DNA from: Phoronis australis
Lineage: Eukaryota > Phoronida > Phoronidae
Direction of reading: 5' to 3'
Assembly: GCA_002633005.1 (NCBI GenBank)
Contig: NMRA01000488.1
Location: 224,194-288,193 of the forward strand
DNA: 64,000 nucleotides
Of the stretch, positions 47,842 to 61,899 are shown in pieces. A program made the position numbers and the translations under genes. Under the pieces are notes generated by a model. That model was not told where the DNA came from. It did not search any database and was given only the letters and a program-made list of their open reading frames with translations. Position 1 is the stretch's first letter; each line of letters begins with the position of its first letter.

Positions 47842-50573
47842 GTTCCTGACCAACGTGTCACCCTACATGTGGGCATCTCTAGGAGTTGGTTTATCAATCT
47901 CACTGTCTGTCGTCGGGGCTGCCTGGTACGTTAACTACTCCACCTACAGGGAATAAATGGGGTTGTGGTCCTTGTGTAATCAAGTTCACAAAAATAAGTC
48001 GATTTCAATTTCTGGACATTGGTATTAATTATATATGTTAATAAGGCTGTGTAGAAAATGCTGAGTAGATGGTACCATACACACATTCTATACAATTTTT
48101 ACAGGATATTTTTATGATCAAGTTTAACCATTGTTTGTTGTAATTTATTGTTTCAAAGATGAATTGTAGTGAGATTTAGTGTTCATCTGAGCATACAATT
48201 TGAATGTAGAAACAACCCACGTTGTCACACAATCCATGTCTCTTACAGTCAGTCTGACTGGACTGCGGTGTTATGAAATACAACATTACCCGTGACTTTA
48301 GGAAAGTGAATGTCAGCTTTAGGTACTATGCACCCTGCTTTTTGAATTGTTTGCTCTTTCCTGCTTTCGTGACCAAAATCTTTTACGTAACGCGATTCAT
48401 TTCGTGTTCTTCTCAAACTTAGCGGATTTTATCCGTGGCTGCTAAGCACAACATAAGGGTGTTAGAAGTAAATATTGGTGTTGCGTTAGTGTCTGCTGGT
48501 TGTTCAGTGTTGAGTCTATTAGTGACTAGTAATTTGTAAACATGTGGAGTAATTTGCCTTGTCTCGTATTACAGGGGTATCTTCTTGACAGGAGCCAGTA
48601 TTCTTGGTGGCGGTGTTAAAGCGCCAAGGATAAAGACAAAAAACTTGATCAGCATCATTTTCTGTGAAGCCGTTGCCATCTATGGCATCATCATAGCTAT
48701 CGTAACATCAAATCTCATCGAGGTGAGATAGTGGAGCAATGTTGAATTAAGCGTTAAAGAAAATGTTGTCTGAATTGTCACATATCATGAGTTAAAAGTC
48801 ACAAACCATCTGAAGTCACATAATGTTTGGAGCCATGTCGCTGTACCTCCTTATGTTCAACTTATATCCTGGTACGCTAACAGCCAGCTTGCTGTGATGA
48901 ATCACTGAATTATAGCAATGTGAGAATGTCACTTTAGCATTGAGTAATTTTGTGTAAAAACTGGTTGTTACGGATACACTTAGTTTAGCGCACGTTAAAA
49001 TACAACCGTTTCGGGCTGGATTATGTGAAAACTTCGTGCTGTCAATAAGTGACTTTGTTGCGTTTAGTCAAGTCTGACATCTTTGTCTTTTTCAGCCATT
49101 CGATGAACAGGCTGCGATAGAGGCGGGTAAAGATGATGTCATTAGAGCTAACTATTTGGCAGGTATAAGCACAAGTCTTTATAGTTCATTGGGTTTTCAT
49201 AATTTTATTTGGCATGTATAAGCATGAGTCTTTATAGTTCATTGGGGTTTTCACAATTTTATTTGGCAGTTGGCACGAGTCTTTATAGTTCATGGGGTTT
49301 TCACAATTTTATTTGATTCGTCCTTCCATTTTCTGTTTAAATGTGCAATTAACAACATCTCTGGTTATATGTGTTCCTTCCTCCCAATTGTCAGTGTATC
49401 ATTTCTTTGTTAAAATCCCACGAAACCATAAATGTTTCAACTCCAGCGTGATGGCTGAAATGAAACTCTTGGAAAAAATCTTGTACATTTCTATACACAA
49501 ATGGCATTTTTGTGTCCTTAAATATCATGATGGTGTTCTGAGAGATGGAGTTTCTTGTGTCAATGAAAGTGAAATTATCTTTGTATAATGCTTGTGAATT
49601 CTATTTTATATTGTGTTATGTTAAAAAGAGGTTCTGACAGTCTCAACAAGAAAAACGATTTTACAGAAATGAGTTGATGCTCGGAATCAACTCAATAACT
49701 CTGTAGCAGCAGGTGAATGCTCCACCTCCGAGTCAAATGCCACAGTGTAAATAATTGAGTGTTTCAAGCGTAAGCAAGTGGTAAAGACGAAGATTTCAGC
49801 AACTGTCTGTCAGACAACAGGGGGAGTTGGTAATATTGCATTTTTTCAGCCCCAAGAACAATATTGTCCCTTTAAGTAGAGGAGGATTGAATTCAGTGTT
49901 GAAGTCTCCATTTTTGACAAGCTTGGTCGCAACTCAAACATAATGACATGTCGAATATAGTACAAGCCCTGCTATGGTGTCTTGTGTTACAGCTTACTCT
50001 ATCTTTGGAGCTGGTCTTACCGTCGGATTCTCCAACCTGTTCAGTGGTATCTGTGTCGGTATAGTTGGCTCTGGGGCTGCCTTGGCCGACGCCGCCAATC
50101 AGACACTGTTTGTGAAAATCCTCATCATAGAAATCTTCGCATCAGCCATAGGCATCTTTGGAGTAATCATTGGTATTTTGCAAGTAAGTTGGTAATGTGC
50201 ACATGACACATAGATGCTCACTGCATTTCAACTTCAAAAGCTTTGATTTAACAAAATATGTATGCCACAAATTTTGAGTTTAAATTGACGTGTTGTTTTT
50301 GGTAATTATATTGTCAAGTGTAATTTAGTGAACATCTCCCATTAACATGTTTGCATTCTAGTTTCTAATTACGATGACTAAATTCTCAAGGCTATGGTTA
50401 TTCTATAGTCAAATTTGCTGTTGGGATTGGATGATTTTTTATAAAAGTATTCACATTATTATTGCGTAGCCATGTAACTGAGTATGAAAACATTGCAATG
50501 TATTAACAGAGTTATGTCTCCTGTATTATTTCAGACTGCTAAAGTAAAGATGGGTGACAAAATACAGACATAA
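47842..50573 (+). CDS. ATP6V0B: V-type proton ATPase 21-kDa proteolipid subunit c'' (5' end missing)
   Basis: Exons: 47842-47925, 48575-48722, 49096-49162, 49993-50183 and 50535-50573 (TAA). All are GT-AG with consistent phases. The product is a rotor-ring subunit of the membrane V0 sector that carries protons across organelle membranes. About 175 residues are visible, against about 205 in the family. They contain [23 protein letters not shown], then [11 protein letters not shown] with the membrane-buried glutamate, and later [11 protein letters not shown] in the last helix. Four hydrophobic helices are seen. The first visible base completes a split codon, so an exon of about 35-40 codons lies upstream, probably in the N gap. 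The C-terminus extends a few residues past the usual K-M-G-D. Confidence 0.96.
49154..49314 (+). repeat. Triplicated 53-54-bp unit overlapping the ATP6V0B exon 3' splice junction
   Basis: Units start at 49154, 49207 and 49261 with 'atttggca'. Each carries tctttatagttcat and ttttcacaatttta or close variants. The first unit includes the end of the coding exon and its GT donor (49163). The later two have atgtat and agttgg at the donor position. Confidence 0.85.
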
Positions 50574-51608
50574 AGCTGGAGAGACTAGGTGCTCGGTGTT
50601 ACTTATAAAATGTGATGGCAGATAGCTTTCTTTATCGGTTTATGGTGCACCATTTCTGCTATGACAGACCATTGGTGACTAAAATGAGAATTGCCTTTTT
50701 GGGGCTTTCTGGATATTTTTGAAATTGTGGAAAACTTACAACTACCTACTTTACCGATTTGATCAGGGTTAGACATGTATGTAAAATAAAATAGTAACCT
50801 GTATTTAATATGTGAACCAGATTTGGTGTATAAGATGTCTTTAAGTCAATTAGTCAGTGGTTTTTCGACAGTGCTAAGCATTAATCTTGAAAGGAACAGG
50901 TTTGACAATTGTCTGTACATAGCGTAACGATAGCACTATGCATAATGAATGATGAATATTAGCACTCGGTATATTAAATGATATTGATAGCACTCTTTGG
51001 ATAGGGCCATAGGTGATGTAGGTCTGCAGATGTGTTCTTAAATTCTCAGTCTGCTTCTGTCATTAAGTCTTATGAGAGTTGCTGCAAGGTAGTGAAATGT
51101 CATTGTTGTGGTAATTTATTGCCAATTTTTTTTACCTGACGGGGTGCTGTGAATTTTGATAACCTGTTTCTTCTCTGTTTTCAGTGAAGAAAACTGGTTT
51201 TAAAAACATGGAACCACTGTCTTAGCTCTACTACAAGACTTGTGTAATTTTAGTTTGTATTCAAAATTTAAATTCAGGAAATGTGTCGGCCGATCATGCG
51301 CACTCCAATTAAAGCCCGTAATTGCCACAGCCAAGCTTGCACCAGCATGGGTCAGTAGCAATAATAATTTTTTAGTCCAGTGATATAGGTTGCGTGACAA
51401 CTGGCGTCTTTTAACGTGTAACAATTGGGCGAGCACCAAGGGATTCATTCATTCTGTACTGGACCTGTAATTGTGTAGTATTTTTAAACATTGTGAGCAT
51501 TCACAAGCCTGCAGAAATTAATGAAAATTTAAAGTAATGGTGAAAAAAATGCACTGGTCTTGAAAATATTTTGTTCCATAGGTATTAAATTATTAGAAAA
51601 TGTTTGTA

Positions 51609-51614
51609 AATAAA
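51609..51614 (+). terminator. Possible ATP6V0B poly(A) signal
   Basis: AATAAA about 1.04 kb after the stop codon. An alternative AATAAA at 50785-50790 would give a 3' UTR of about 220 bases. Confidence 0.45.
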
Positions 51615-52665
51615 ACATTCCGTTGGCGCTGTATATAGTCGCTGCTTGTCTCACGATTTATAGTTCATAATCTTGCACACAGTTGTGTTAAGTTTACTAT
51701 CGGGGCTTTTCAATGCCCACAATGGCTGTTTTAAAGTAATTTGAAATGTCAGTTAGCCTAAATATGTGGGATGCCCTCATGTTGATTTCTTTAGTTTTGC
51801 TTTGGTTTCAGGGAATTCCACTTCTTCAATGAAAGTAAAAGATAATTATTCCACTCACAAATGTTGAGTACAGGGAGAATTCTATTTCAAGTTGAATGTT
51901 CTTAGTTTTTGTGCAATGGTTTGTATGTGGTGAATGTAAATTATGTTGTATATGTGATAATAAATAGAATGCTCGTATAACACTAATATTGGTATAATCA
52001 AATGTGTTGCCATCAGCACAGACTGCATAGACATAGATTGTCCGTTGCTTTTTACCTGTGACCAGCATAAGTGACAACAGTTGTCACCTGATAATTGACC
52101 CACAAGCTCCACTCCCTTGAGCAATGTCGACAAACATTTTAATAAGTTTTACAGGGCAAGGTGTTGTTTGTTGGGTAAAAAGACAGCTTGGAAACGAAGG
52201 TGTGTCAAGAATGCTGCGTTGTGATTGGTCAGTTAAGCCATCACATAAAATCCTGATGATGGGTCAATTACTGAATCAGGCGGTGTCGAATGGTAACTAA
52301 AGGAGTTGCCAGTCAGCACAGCTAAGTTATATCGTGCTCAGACACGTGGCATTATTGTTGATCTATGTCCATTAAATTCATAATAGTGATGCGCACTGTT
52401 GACGAGTCTGGTTTAAGGATCGATTGCAGTTTTTATCAAAAGACGAAATGTTGCTCAGTGGCACAAAGATACAGCTAAACATTGTAAGGTGGCCTGCGAA
52501 GTTGTACACAAATTACAAGTACAGGACATTTCCTTGTCAAGTTCTTGATAGCATACTATGTGCTTGCAGGATAATTGCAGATTAATTTTAAATGCATACT
52601 TATTAAAGTAGCATTTCTCCTTGTTTGGTTGGTTAAGAATCTAAAATTGAATTCCCCTTTTACCC

Positions 52666-52850
52666 TTATAAAATTGGTCTCTCAATAGAGCTTACTGTGA
52701 CTACTTTTGCTCACAAAAAACATCAAAACCAACGGCAACTCAGCAAAATGCTAAAGGGTTTATTGATTAGCGAACCCAGTAGCAAGATAGAATCCTACCA
52801 CTGAAGAATATAGCAGGACCAGTTTTATGAGAATAATAGGACTAATTCAA
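52666..52850. repeat. Degenerate MITE between the convergent genes
   Basis: Ends ataaaattggtctctcaata and gaccagttttatgaga match the MITE at 9266-9415 and relatives near 3545 and 56060. It also carries the minus-strand AATAAA (52759-52764) that could end RPA2. Confidence 0.5.
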
Positions 52851-53225
52851 TTTTCATTTTAACAACCATTACAGGGCAAAATGGAGATTTAAAAAGTTTG
52901 AATCGGAAAAATAAAGCGAAACAATTGTGTAGATGTAATGTTAATGTATTGGAAGTTCTATTCACAATTACAGAGCACAATACATCTCACAATGTCGTTT
53001 GTAAATGCAGACTTTGTACTCGACTAACATCCATTTTCCAGACAGTATTTACATATAGTTGAAATATTCGGCAACATGCCTTCAGCAATGTCCAAGTCTA
53101 GCACAAGAGGCTACACTCATTTCTCACTATCTTCCCACACATCGGCAGCAAAATGATACTTGGGATGACAGCCTGTATCATACAGTTCCACCAACAATGT
53201 CCAACTTAATTTTAGACTACAGTGA

Positions 53226-56200
53226 TCAGTCTGTCGTCTTGAAGTGATCTTCATCAACTGTGGAATAAATGTGACCTTCACTGCTCAGAAATTCCACGGC
53301 ATCTCTGCAATGGAAAATAGAACGTGTCATCATTAATGATGTAGACTGCCTTGGGCCAAATTTGGCTTCTTAATATCACATTTCAGAGATTGCAGAACAG
53401 GGTCTGGTCTCCAGCCCATGATTAAAACTTAAAACTGAAGATTAAATTTCTCAAATTTAAGTAAAAACTCATAACAGTAACACTATTAAACTAAATAATT
53501 CGGGTCTAATTTCCCTGTCATCAAAGACGTGCATTACCTGACTGCCTTCTCTGGTAGCCCACGCAGCTGTGAGCAGATCTGTTGTATAGTAATGCCCTGC
53601 ATCTCCTGACAACTTCGGATCAGGGCGTGCACCTGAAATTAGCAAGAAAATGATACACACTGGACATATTTCACCATAATACTTGACACACAATCATTTC
53701 CACCATCTTTAAACCATCCTTATATGCAATCAATACCACAATCAGAAACTGGCTTTACCAAAAGCACATGTCACAAGTGCATACACTACATGCCAAAAGA
53801 TAAACATTGAAACTGACCCAGAATTCCCTGTCACGACAGGGAGCAGAATACTGTCCAATTGACCTATCGCCAGGATTTTGACTGACCACTTAACTGACCA
53901 ATCAGAACACAACATTCTTGACACACCATTGTCTGCATTTCCAAGCCGCCATTTTACCTGACAAACAACACGATGTTGGTGACTTTTCACAAGGGGGCGG
54001 AGCTTACGATAGGTCAATTATGTTGGAGTGTACTTCACAAGATGACCAACTTCCCTACAACTTATTCAGCACCACCAACATTAAAAGCCGTAATTGTGAA
54101 CTACCCCTCCAACAAAAAACATTATTACTTAAAGCCCTGTCCTTAAGTTGACAGCACCGTACAGCACCAGCTTTGCAAACCAACGTTTTGCTGCTTGTTT
54201 TGGCAGGTGACCTTTCCTTTGGTTTTTTAATTTGGGTTAGTGCTACAAGCTAGACGTGATAAAACCATGGAGCAAACAAAGTCCAATGATTGCTTCACCT
54301 CCAACACCCTACTATTTACGTTAACATTTGAATTTATGACAAACAAGAAAACTTTGCCAATCCACCATGATAGTGACATACTTTTAGACCGGCAATGAAT
54401 ACTCCAAGACAAAAACAAAGATTTCCATGAGAAATATTAAGTAAAAATAGAAGAAAAATTCCCTGAAAAATATACAAACCATGGAAAAACGGAAGGAAAT
54501 AGTGAACGTTTTTTCAAGAACACTTTTGAGTATGTCTAGAACTATGAAAGATTTCTAAGTATGGACAATGTCACTATCTAACTATAAATCCATTTTGAAT
54601 AACAGGAAAACAAACAAAGCCAATGTAAACTTACCTCCATCTTCAACACAGTATAATACGAACAGATGTAAAGCAGATAAAGTACGTCCTTACCTGATCA
54701 GAGATGGAGTTTCCGCGAACCGCCGGCTCTTGTCCTGGATAACTGACTGACATATTGTTGTCACCACCAAAAGAGGGCTACAACACAGATTTTAGACAAG
54801 AATAATATCTGCTGCACTAGAATCTTTTACGCTCATTTAAGAAACAATTTTTGGACTGTGGTGGAGTGCATTTCCTATATCACAGTGCATTTACTTATCT
54901 TAATACTGAAATTTTCACGCTACTATGTCTGCAAGTCATAGTCAATACACAGAACCTAATTTGAACATAACTGTCCTTTTGGTCGCTCTGTTTATCGCAT
55001 CCGTACTCAGTACTGAGCCTTCACTTATATAGCTGCGAATCTCCTGCAAACTCCAATATTTTCCCAGAAACCTTTGCGCAAAACAAAATGGTGAAATTAA
55101 CAAAGAGGTCTGTCTACATCTTCCACACCATTACCATTTTTCTATAAACTGAACCTTGGATTTCAAAATTGCTGTAAAAAATATTAACAAGACAGAAAGA
55201 ATGCTATGATACTGCATCCAATGATGATCAGCAAATTGTTAGCTTTTCGAGTAGCAATGGTTTTCCATTTTTAAAGGGCAGTTGGCACTTGGCACAGAAT
55301 CACCTACCCTGCCTTCCAGGCGCCTTTTTAAAAACGCTCCAGTTTTCACAACTTCTAATAAATGTGTTGTTAACTCATTCATATCTTCAACAGGTTGCAT
55401 TCTGAACGCTACCAAACTCGTCTTGCCACCAAACGCTCTCACATGACCAAAAACGCGGACATATGTGTTGACTATCATCATAGGTGTCCTCTCGCTTTGG
55501 TTCTCCTGAAAAACGGAACACGCATTAAGTCCTCGTTGACTCGTCAAACACTTTTGACACAACGCAACCAATATAGTGCAGTGTATTCAGTGACTGGTCC
55601 TTTTCATGATTACATATTGGTTTGTCCACATATTATTATCAATTATAAAGAACTTAGATACAAGGAATAAGCACGTACATCAAATACCGATAACTACACA
55701 GCAGATAACAATTGAGACAAATTTATTGCTGAAAGAAAAGATACACATTGTGTACGTCAAAAAAAATAACAAGCGCTACCAAAGAAAATCATAACTATAT
55801 CATGGAGGAGAATTTATAATTGACTCTCCAGGCACAGACATTGCTTCTCGTAATATTTCAAGAAAATAAAGTCAATGAGTCCCTACATCAACTGTTTCCT
55901 CAAGAAGGAAAACACAACTTAGGATATTGGCGGTTTTTCAATAGTACCATTGTCACAAACAAAGTCTTTTAAAACTACATAATAAAACCATTAGTTGACC
56001 CTCAATGCTTTTGTGTATACAGATTAAAGCTACATTATGGTTTGTTTAGCCGGCTAACAAAATGAAAATCATTGTTCTTTTACACGATGCGGTTCTATTA
56101 ATATTATGATCATTGAAACCATCAAGACTAAAGAAAACATTTCAGAGTTTGTTGGGGAAGGGCCACTCTGAAGTTACAAATTAAACTCAAAAATGATTCA

Positions 56201-59059
56201 TGTGCAAATTAGATGTGACAAATTGGTAATGGAAGTAGAATTCTATCACAGTGAGTGATACTATGAGGTTGACTTTATGAGAGAAAGTGCCTGAATCGAT
56301 TTTCGTTATTTTAACCAGATAAACAAGGAAAATTCATCTATTAATCGTTCTGTGCATTTTAATCTACACAAACCCAAACTGTTACTTCTGATGACTGTAA
56401 CTTAACGCATGTTCCACACTATCATCAATACTTACATCATTGTCAATAAACTGCCTGACCTGCATGACCACGCCCGTCCTATCATCCAACTCATAGTCGT
56501 ACCGAGTCTCCACCTCTTTGGCAGAAACAACCCGTCCAACAACGGTTACCTGTTGATACCATAATTTAAAAAATACACACAATAAATTCAGTTTTAAAGT
56601 AAATGAAAACGAATTTATTCAACTTGATCATCCAAAAACGACAAAAACAGTTATAAAAATGGCAAGCTTATGATGTCATTAAAAGGTATGTAATCACTGC
56701 ATACATTCAACAAATATGGGCAATAAACGAATGACTAGATAAGAGTTGGGAGCTAGCAGTAATCAACAGATAAAATATTCTGCTTGACAATGATTCCGAA
56801 AGTTCATCCCATTTAATATCTAGTACTTTCATTTTAAAACAAATGACCTTAGTTTTCATAGCTATGACCCACAAATGACCTTAGTTTTCATGGCTATGAT
56901 CCACAAATGACCTTAGTTTTCATGGCTATGCCCTTTATGTTCAGTCATCCTTCTGGTACTTTTTGGTAAACATATACAAGACTGCCTTTCATTCCACCTT
57001 GCAAATTACACCCACCCAATGCTCTGCATTTTACCATAAGCGAACAAAATCTCAACTCCTCAAGCCATGCACAAAATATGATAAGATGAAATTAATTGTT
57101 TATCAATACATTAATCTCAATATGACATGGATATTATGTTGCAAACATTTTAAGTCTTGCCAGCACGCCATCTGTTATCTGTTTGCCACATCACAGACTT
57201 ATATTCATTAGGTCAAGTAATGTGGCCAGCAGATGGCGTGCTGGCAAGACTTAAAATGCTTCGAGCATGAAGTTAATTATCTTGNTGATGTCATTAAAAG
57301 GTATGTAATCACTGCATACATTCACCAAATATGGGCAATAAACGAATGACTAGATAAGAGTTGGGAGCTAGCAGTAATCAACAGATAAAATATTCTGCTT
57401 GACAATGATTCTGAAAGTTCATCCCATTTAATATCTAGTACTTTCATTTTAAAACAAATGACCTTAGTTTTCATAGCTATGACCCACAAATGACCTTAGT
57501 TTTCATGGCTATGATTCACAAATGACCTTAGTTTTCATGGCTATGCCCTTTATGTTCAGTCATCCTTCTGGTACTTTTTGGTAAACATATACAAGACTGC
57601 CTTTCATTCCACCTTGCAAATTACACCCACCCAATGCTCTGCATTTTACCATAAGCGAACAAAATCTCAACTCCTCAAGCCATGCACAAAATATGATAAG
57701 ATGAAATTAATTGTTTATCAATACATTAATCTCAATATGACATGGATATTATGTTGCAAACATTTTAAGTCTTGCCAGCACGCCATCTGTTATCTGTTTG
57801 CCACATCACAGACTTATATTCATTAGGTCAAGTAATGTGGCCAGCAGATGGCGTGCTGGCAAGACTTAAAATGCTTCGAGCATGAAGTTAATTATCTTGT
57901 AATTCAAGAATTTAAATATAATTGTTGATCTGTGCCACCTTCAATGAAGAGTCATACCTGATTGATCTCAGTTCCATGCAGCGAGAAAGTGTCTCCGTCG
58001 TTCTCTGCTGTGGTCAGCTGCGCCAGTGTGCAGGGTATAAGGTTCTGTACACGCCGTGCCTAGGGTGACAGACAAATCAAAATCATCCCTGGAAATTGTT
58101 CTCAACAGAAATGACAAGCGCAGTGGTTGATCAATTCCCCCACAAAATAACTGGAGCTTTAGACTTCTTTCAATATCACAATGGGCATCTTCAACATACC
58201 TGTGTTTGAGGTTTCTTGGCAACAGCCACTTACAGGAGTCCCAAAGTTTTAGAACCATTTTGACGCCTGTTATTTTGTGGAGAAGACTGATTCTCAAAAT
58301 ACAAGACCCTTGCAATTGACAGTTGTAGGTTTCTTAAAGTGAGATTGCACATGTACATCCCCTGAACTTCCAAACTTGTTTGGGACAGACCCTTGCATGT
58401 CTTTGGTTTCTTTTAACGTTGTCAGAAGCCCAACGTGAAGTTCTGGAGACAAAAATTAATTTTCCATCATTCTACAGTGTCCAGGGTGGGGTACATCAGC
58501 AGTATTCTTGATATGTTTCAAAGTCTGATTGATGTCATCTCTGTGAAGTGCAGAGGATCAGACATACGAGTGACTACCACAGAACATTGCAGTACAACCA
58601 TAGCACTTTGCCAACAAACTGTTATCTACCCCACCTTAGATAACTCTTTGTCTACAAGTTATAACACAGAAATTATCAGTAGTTTCATACTGATAGTGTG
58701 GGATGAAAAATTATAATAACGTATCTCTCCCATTTTTACATATTAAATCAATCACACAGTGACAGTAGTCATCTACGACAAATTCACTACACTTCCTCGC
58801 AAGGTCACTGACAAATCAAAATATGACCAGTCACACACACACAGTTAGTTTAAATGGCATGACATACCCCTTGTTTTTGAGACTGTTCACCTTGAGTAGA
58901 CACGAATCCTCCAGGGGAGCTAAATCCGCCACTAACATTGCCTAAAATTAAACACACAACAGACGTTAAGAAAAACATTTTGCAAACACTAGGCACCTAC
59001 TACTGGATATGCCAAACGTGTCAAACTAGCTTCACACTATGGCATAGGCCACATTGTAG

Positions 59060-59097
<38 letters not shown>

Positions 59098-61864
59098 CAC
59101 AGTGTTTCCCCTGGGTTTTGCAAGGAGCGTGGTGGTGAATGGCCAAAACGGGGTGCAAAGCCCGTTGCCGCACGCGAATATGAGAAATGGGATCCTCCTA
59201 TTAGCTGGGTTTCGAAAGGAGCGTGGTGGTGAATGCACGACGCGGATGCAGAACCCTGCACCACATGGGATGAAGTGAGATCCTCCCCTCGGGGGGGGAG
59301 GGGGGGAGTTGGGAGACCTTCCCCAGGCNAAAATTTGAAAATTAGATGTAATTGGGTGCAGTTTGCTCATCATAGACAACATAGACAAGACCTTAACGCG
59401 AACATCATGGAGGCCTAGTGGAAGTATCTGAATAAAGACCACTTCGCAAGACAATTTGGCAATGAAGACGTGTCTGGCATAGTGTGATCTCTGTCGCACT
59501 TGAGTAGAAAAAACAGTGTTAAAATTCAGTTATCCACTAAGTGACAAACAGAGAACAAAAAATATTTGAACTTTGTAGACGTAATAAACTAATTCGTGTA
59601 ACAAAACTTCCGTTGATACAGTCTTGCTAAACGTAAATCAGTGATAGTGGATTGGCGTTGGCTGGCGTAGCAGACGATGTAATAATCCAGTCTATGCAGA
59701 TGAATCTGAGACTGGTTAACATTCAATATCGTCATTTTGGCGCAGGGCTATGGTTGATTAAACAGTTGGATGTCACGCCCTGCAGTATAATTCACAATGT
59801 CTTTTGTAAACTCTGACACGATAAAATGAATGAAGCAGAAATCTTACTGTTTCTTACTTCATTTGCAAGCCCAGACGCTTTCCCATTTTAGAAAATTTGT
59901 ATTGAAGTCATTGCCTGGACCCCGGCTGTATTAAGTTTTTATGCATTGTCTGATAACCAGGCAGAAACGAGGTACGAAAGGAGATTGGGTATTGAATGAC
60001 TGTTTAACGGGGCATAATTCAAGATCCCAGTGTAAAATTATTATTTTTCCCTATCGATCCACAAACAATGAAAGGTGCCGTGTGACTTGTACTTATTCAT
60101 TATTACTAGCGATCATTTTTACTAGCAATCATTTTTACTAGCAATCATTTTTACTACCAATTCATTTTAGCGATCATTTTTACTAGCGATCATTTTTACT
60201 AGCGATCATTTTTACTAGCGATTTTTGCATGGCGGTGAAGTTTCCCCATCACGATTAGGTGTGTGGCGGTCAATTTGAGTATGATTTACAAGTGGCGGGG
60301 ACAAAAAGAAGCGTGGCGGGCCGCCCAGAAGTTTACACGCAGGGGAAACCCTGCACATATATATATAGTTTATTGGGGACAATCAAAAGCTGAGGAGGCC
60401 TGTGCAAGCGAGTACGTTTCCTGAAATTTATGTTTATGGTCCAGTTGCAAAACCATTCGCCAAGTTGGGGGAATGGACTTAGTTCTGCCATCGCTAGTGC
60501 AGCACAGAATTCGCCAATGACGAAATGGCGAGTGGGTAGCGCGAGCCTAATCTCTGCATGGGGTATAACGTCATGTTCACATTAGACTTAGAGTCTGGGA
60601 GTCACTAGAGCACTGAGCCTGGGGTTCATCGCCTGATATTCTTTGAGCGTACACCGTCACTGTGGGTAATAGTCGGATAAGTTGGTCCCATTTCAAATTC
60701 TGTCAGGAATACTTAAAAAATAAAATGAAGTGTCGCAATATACAATTACCCACTCTTATGGATCACGCGCGCCACTCTACTCACACTTTTTCGTGAAATC
60801 TACAACATTTGAGAAGATACGCGACAAATTATGTTCGCCTCCCGAGCGTTTTTCCTCGATCCAAGATGTCCGCCAATGAACTCACGTTCGCGAGAGGACC
60901 GGCGTTGTTCTCGCGAACGGGGTCACGTTCGCGAGAGAACACGTGTTGTCTTCTCGCAAACGCAAACTAACTAACGTTCGCAAGAGTCCAAAAATGAACC
61001 CAATGAGAAAACGCAAAACTCCAACTTAGTTAAAAGAGATTTTTAAAAAAGGTTTTGTCGTTTCACCCGCTGATGACGTCATNCTAAATCGTGCAGAGTA
61101 CATAATATAAAACTCATTAAGTAACAAACTGACATTAACTTTACCTTGCTTTCTTTCGGTGGCCGCCAAAATTTTAACACGTCCCAGTCTCTCAATAACT
61201 TATTACCACATTTAGCGAGCTGACTAATACATGTCACGCATTTTTGATTTAAAAATAGATAAGACACTCTTACTCCTTGAAAAGAAAACCTGTCAATCCC
61301 AAGTCTCAAACAATATTTGACACGACAAATTATGAGCTGAAAATTGGTGAAGTTAGCAATGAATTAGGAGATATTTGTAAAATTTGAAAAATAATGAATT
61401 AAAACCTCGAGTTCAAATTGCATGTTTGAAACATTTTACTCAAAGCACAAAAATCTTCCCAAAAAGCCCATGGGTATTAACTGCTTTGTCACATACGAGT
61501 CAATTCTAGGTAAAGTACGATACGGAATTATCCGATGAGTTACGGATAGACGGCAATTGCCGGTTCATCACGGTAGGTTACGGAAGAGTTTGGAGTTATC
61601 GATGTCGTGACTTTCCGTGACAAATCTGCAATTTCCGTGTGACAAAGTAGTTAGTATGCATGGGCTTTTAGGGAAGATTTTTGCGCTTTGACAGCGAATT
61701 TGTTGCGAACTCCGTAAATGGTATTAGAAGAAAGAACAAGTGCTCATGGTTTGTTGAACTCCTGTTTTGTGTAAATTTTTTTGAGTTTTGTCTTTCATAT
61801 GGACAGCTGAAGTGAAGCACCCATGGAATTCCTAGTCCCAAGTGTCATACCTTGTAGTATACAT

Positions 61865-61899
<35 letters not shown>

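Larger units (their letters stand above)
56671..57284. repeat. 614-bp tandem duplication, copy 1 (RPA2 intron)
   Basis: Matches 57286-57899 with only a few substitutions. The copies are separated by a single N at 57285. Confidence 0.95.

Noticed and set aside
59032-59499. 155-codon minus-strand frame and its relative at 61832-62290
   Set aside because: Both lie in the hAT-like elements and run through the microsatellite (V-Y-V-Y or I-Y-I-Y tails).
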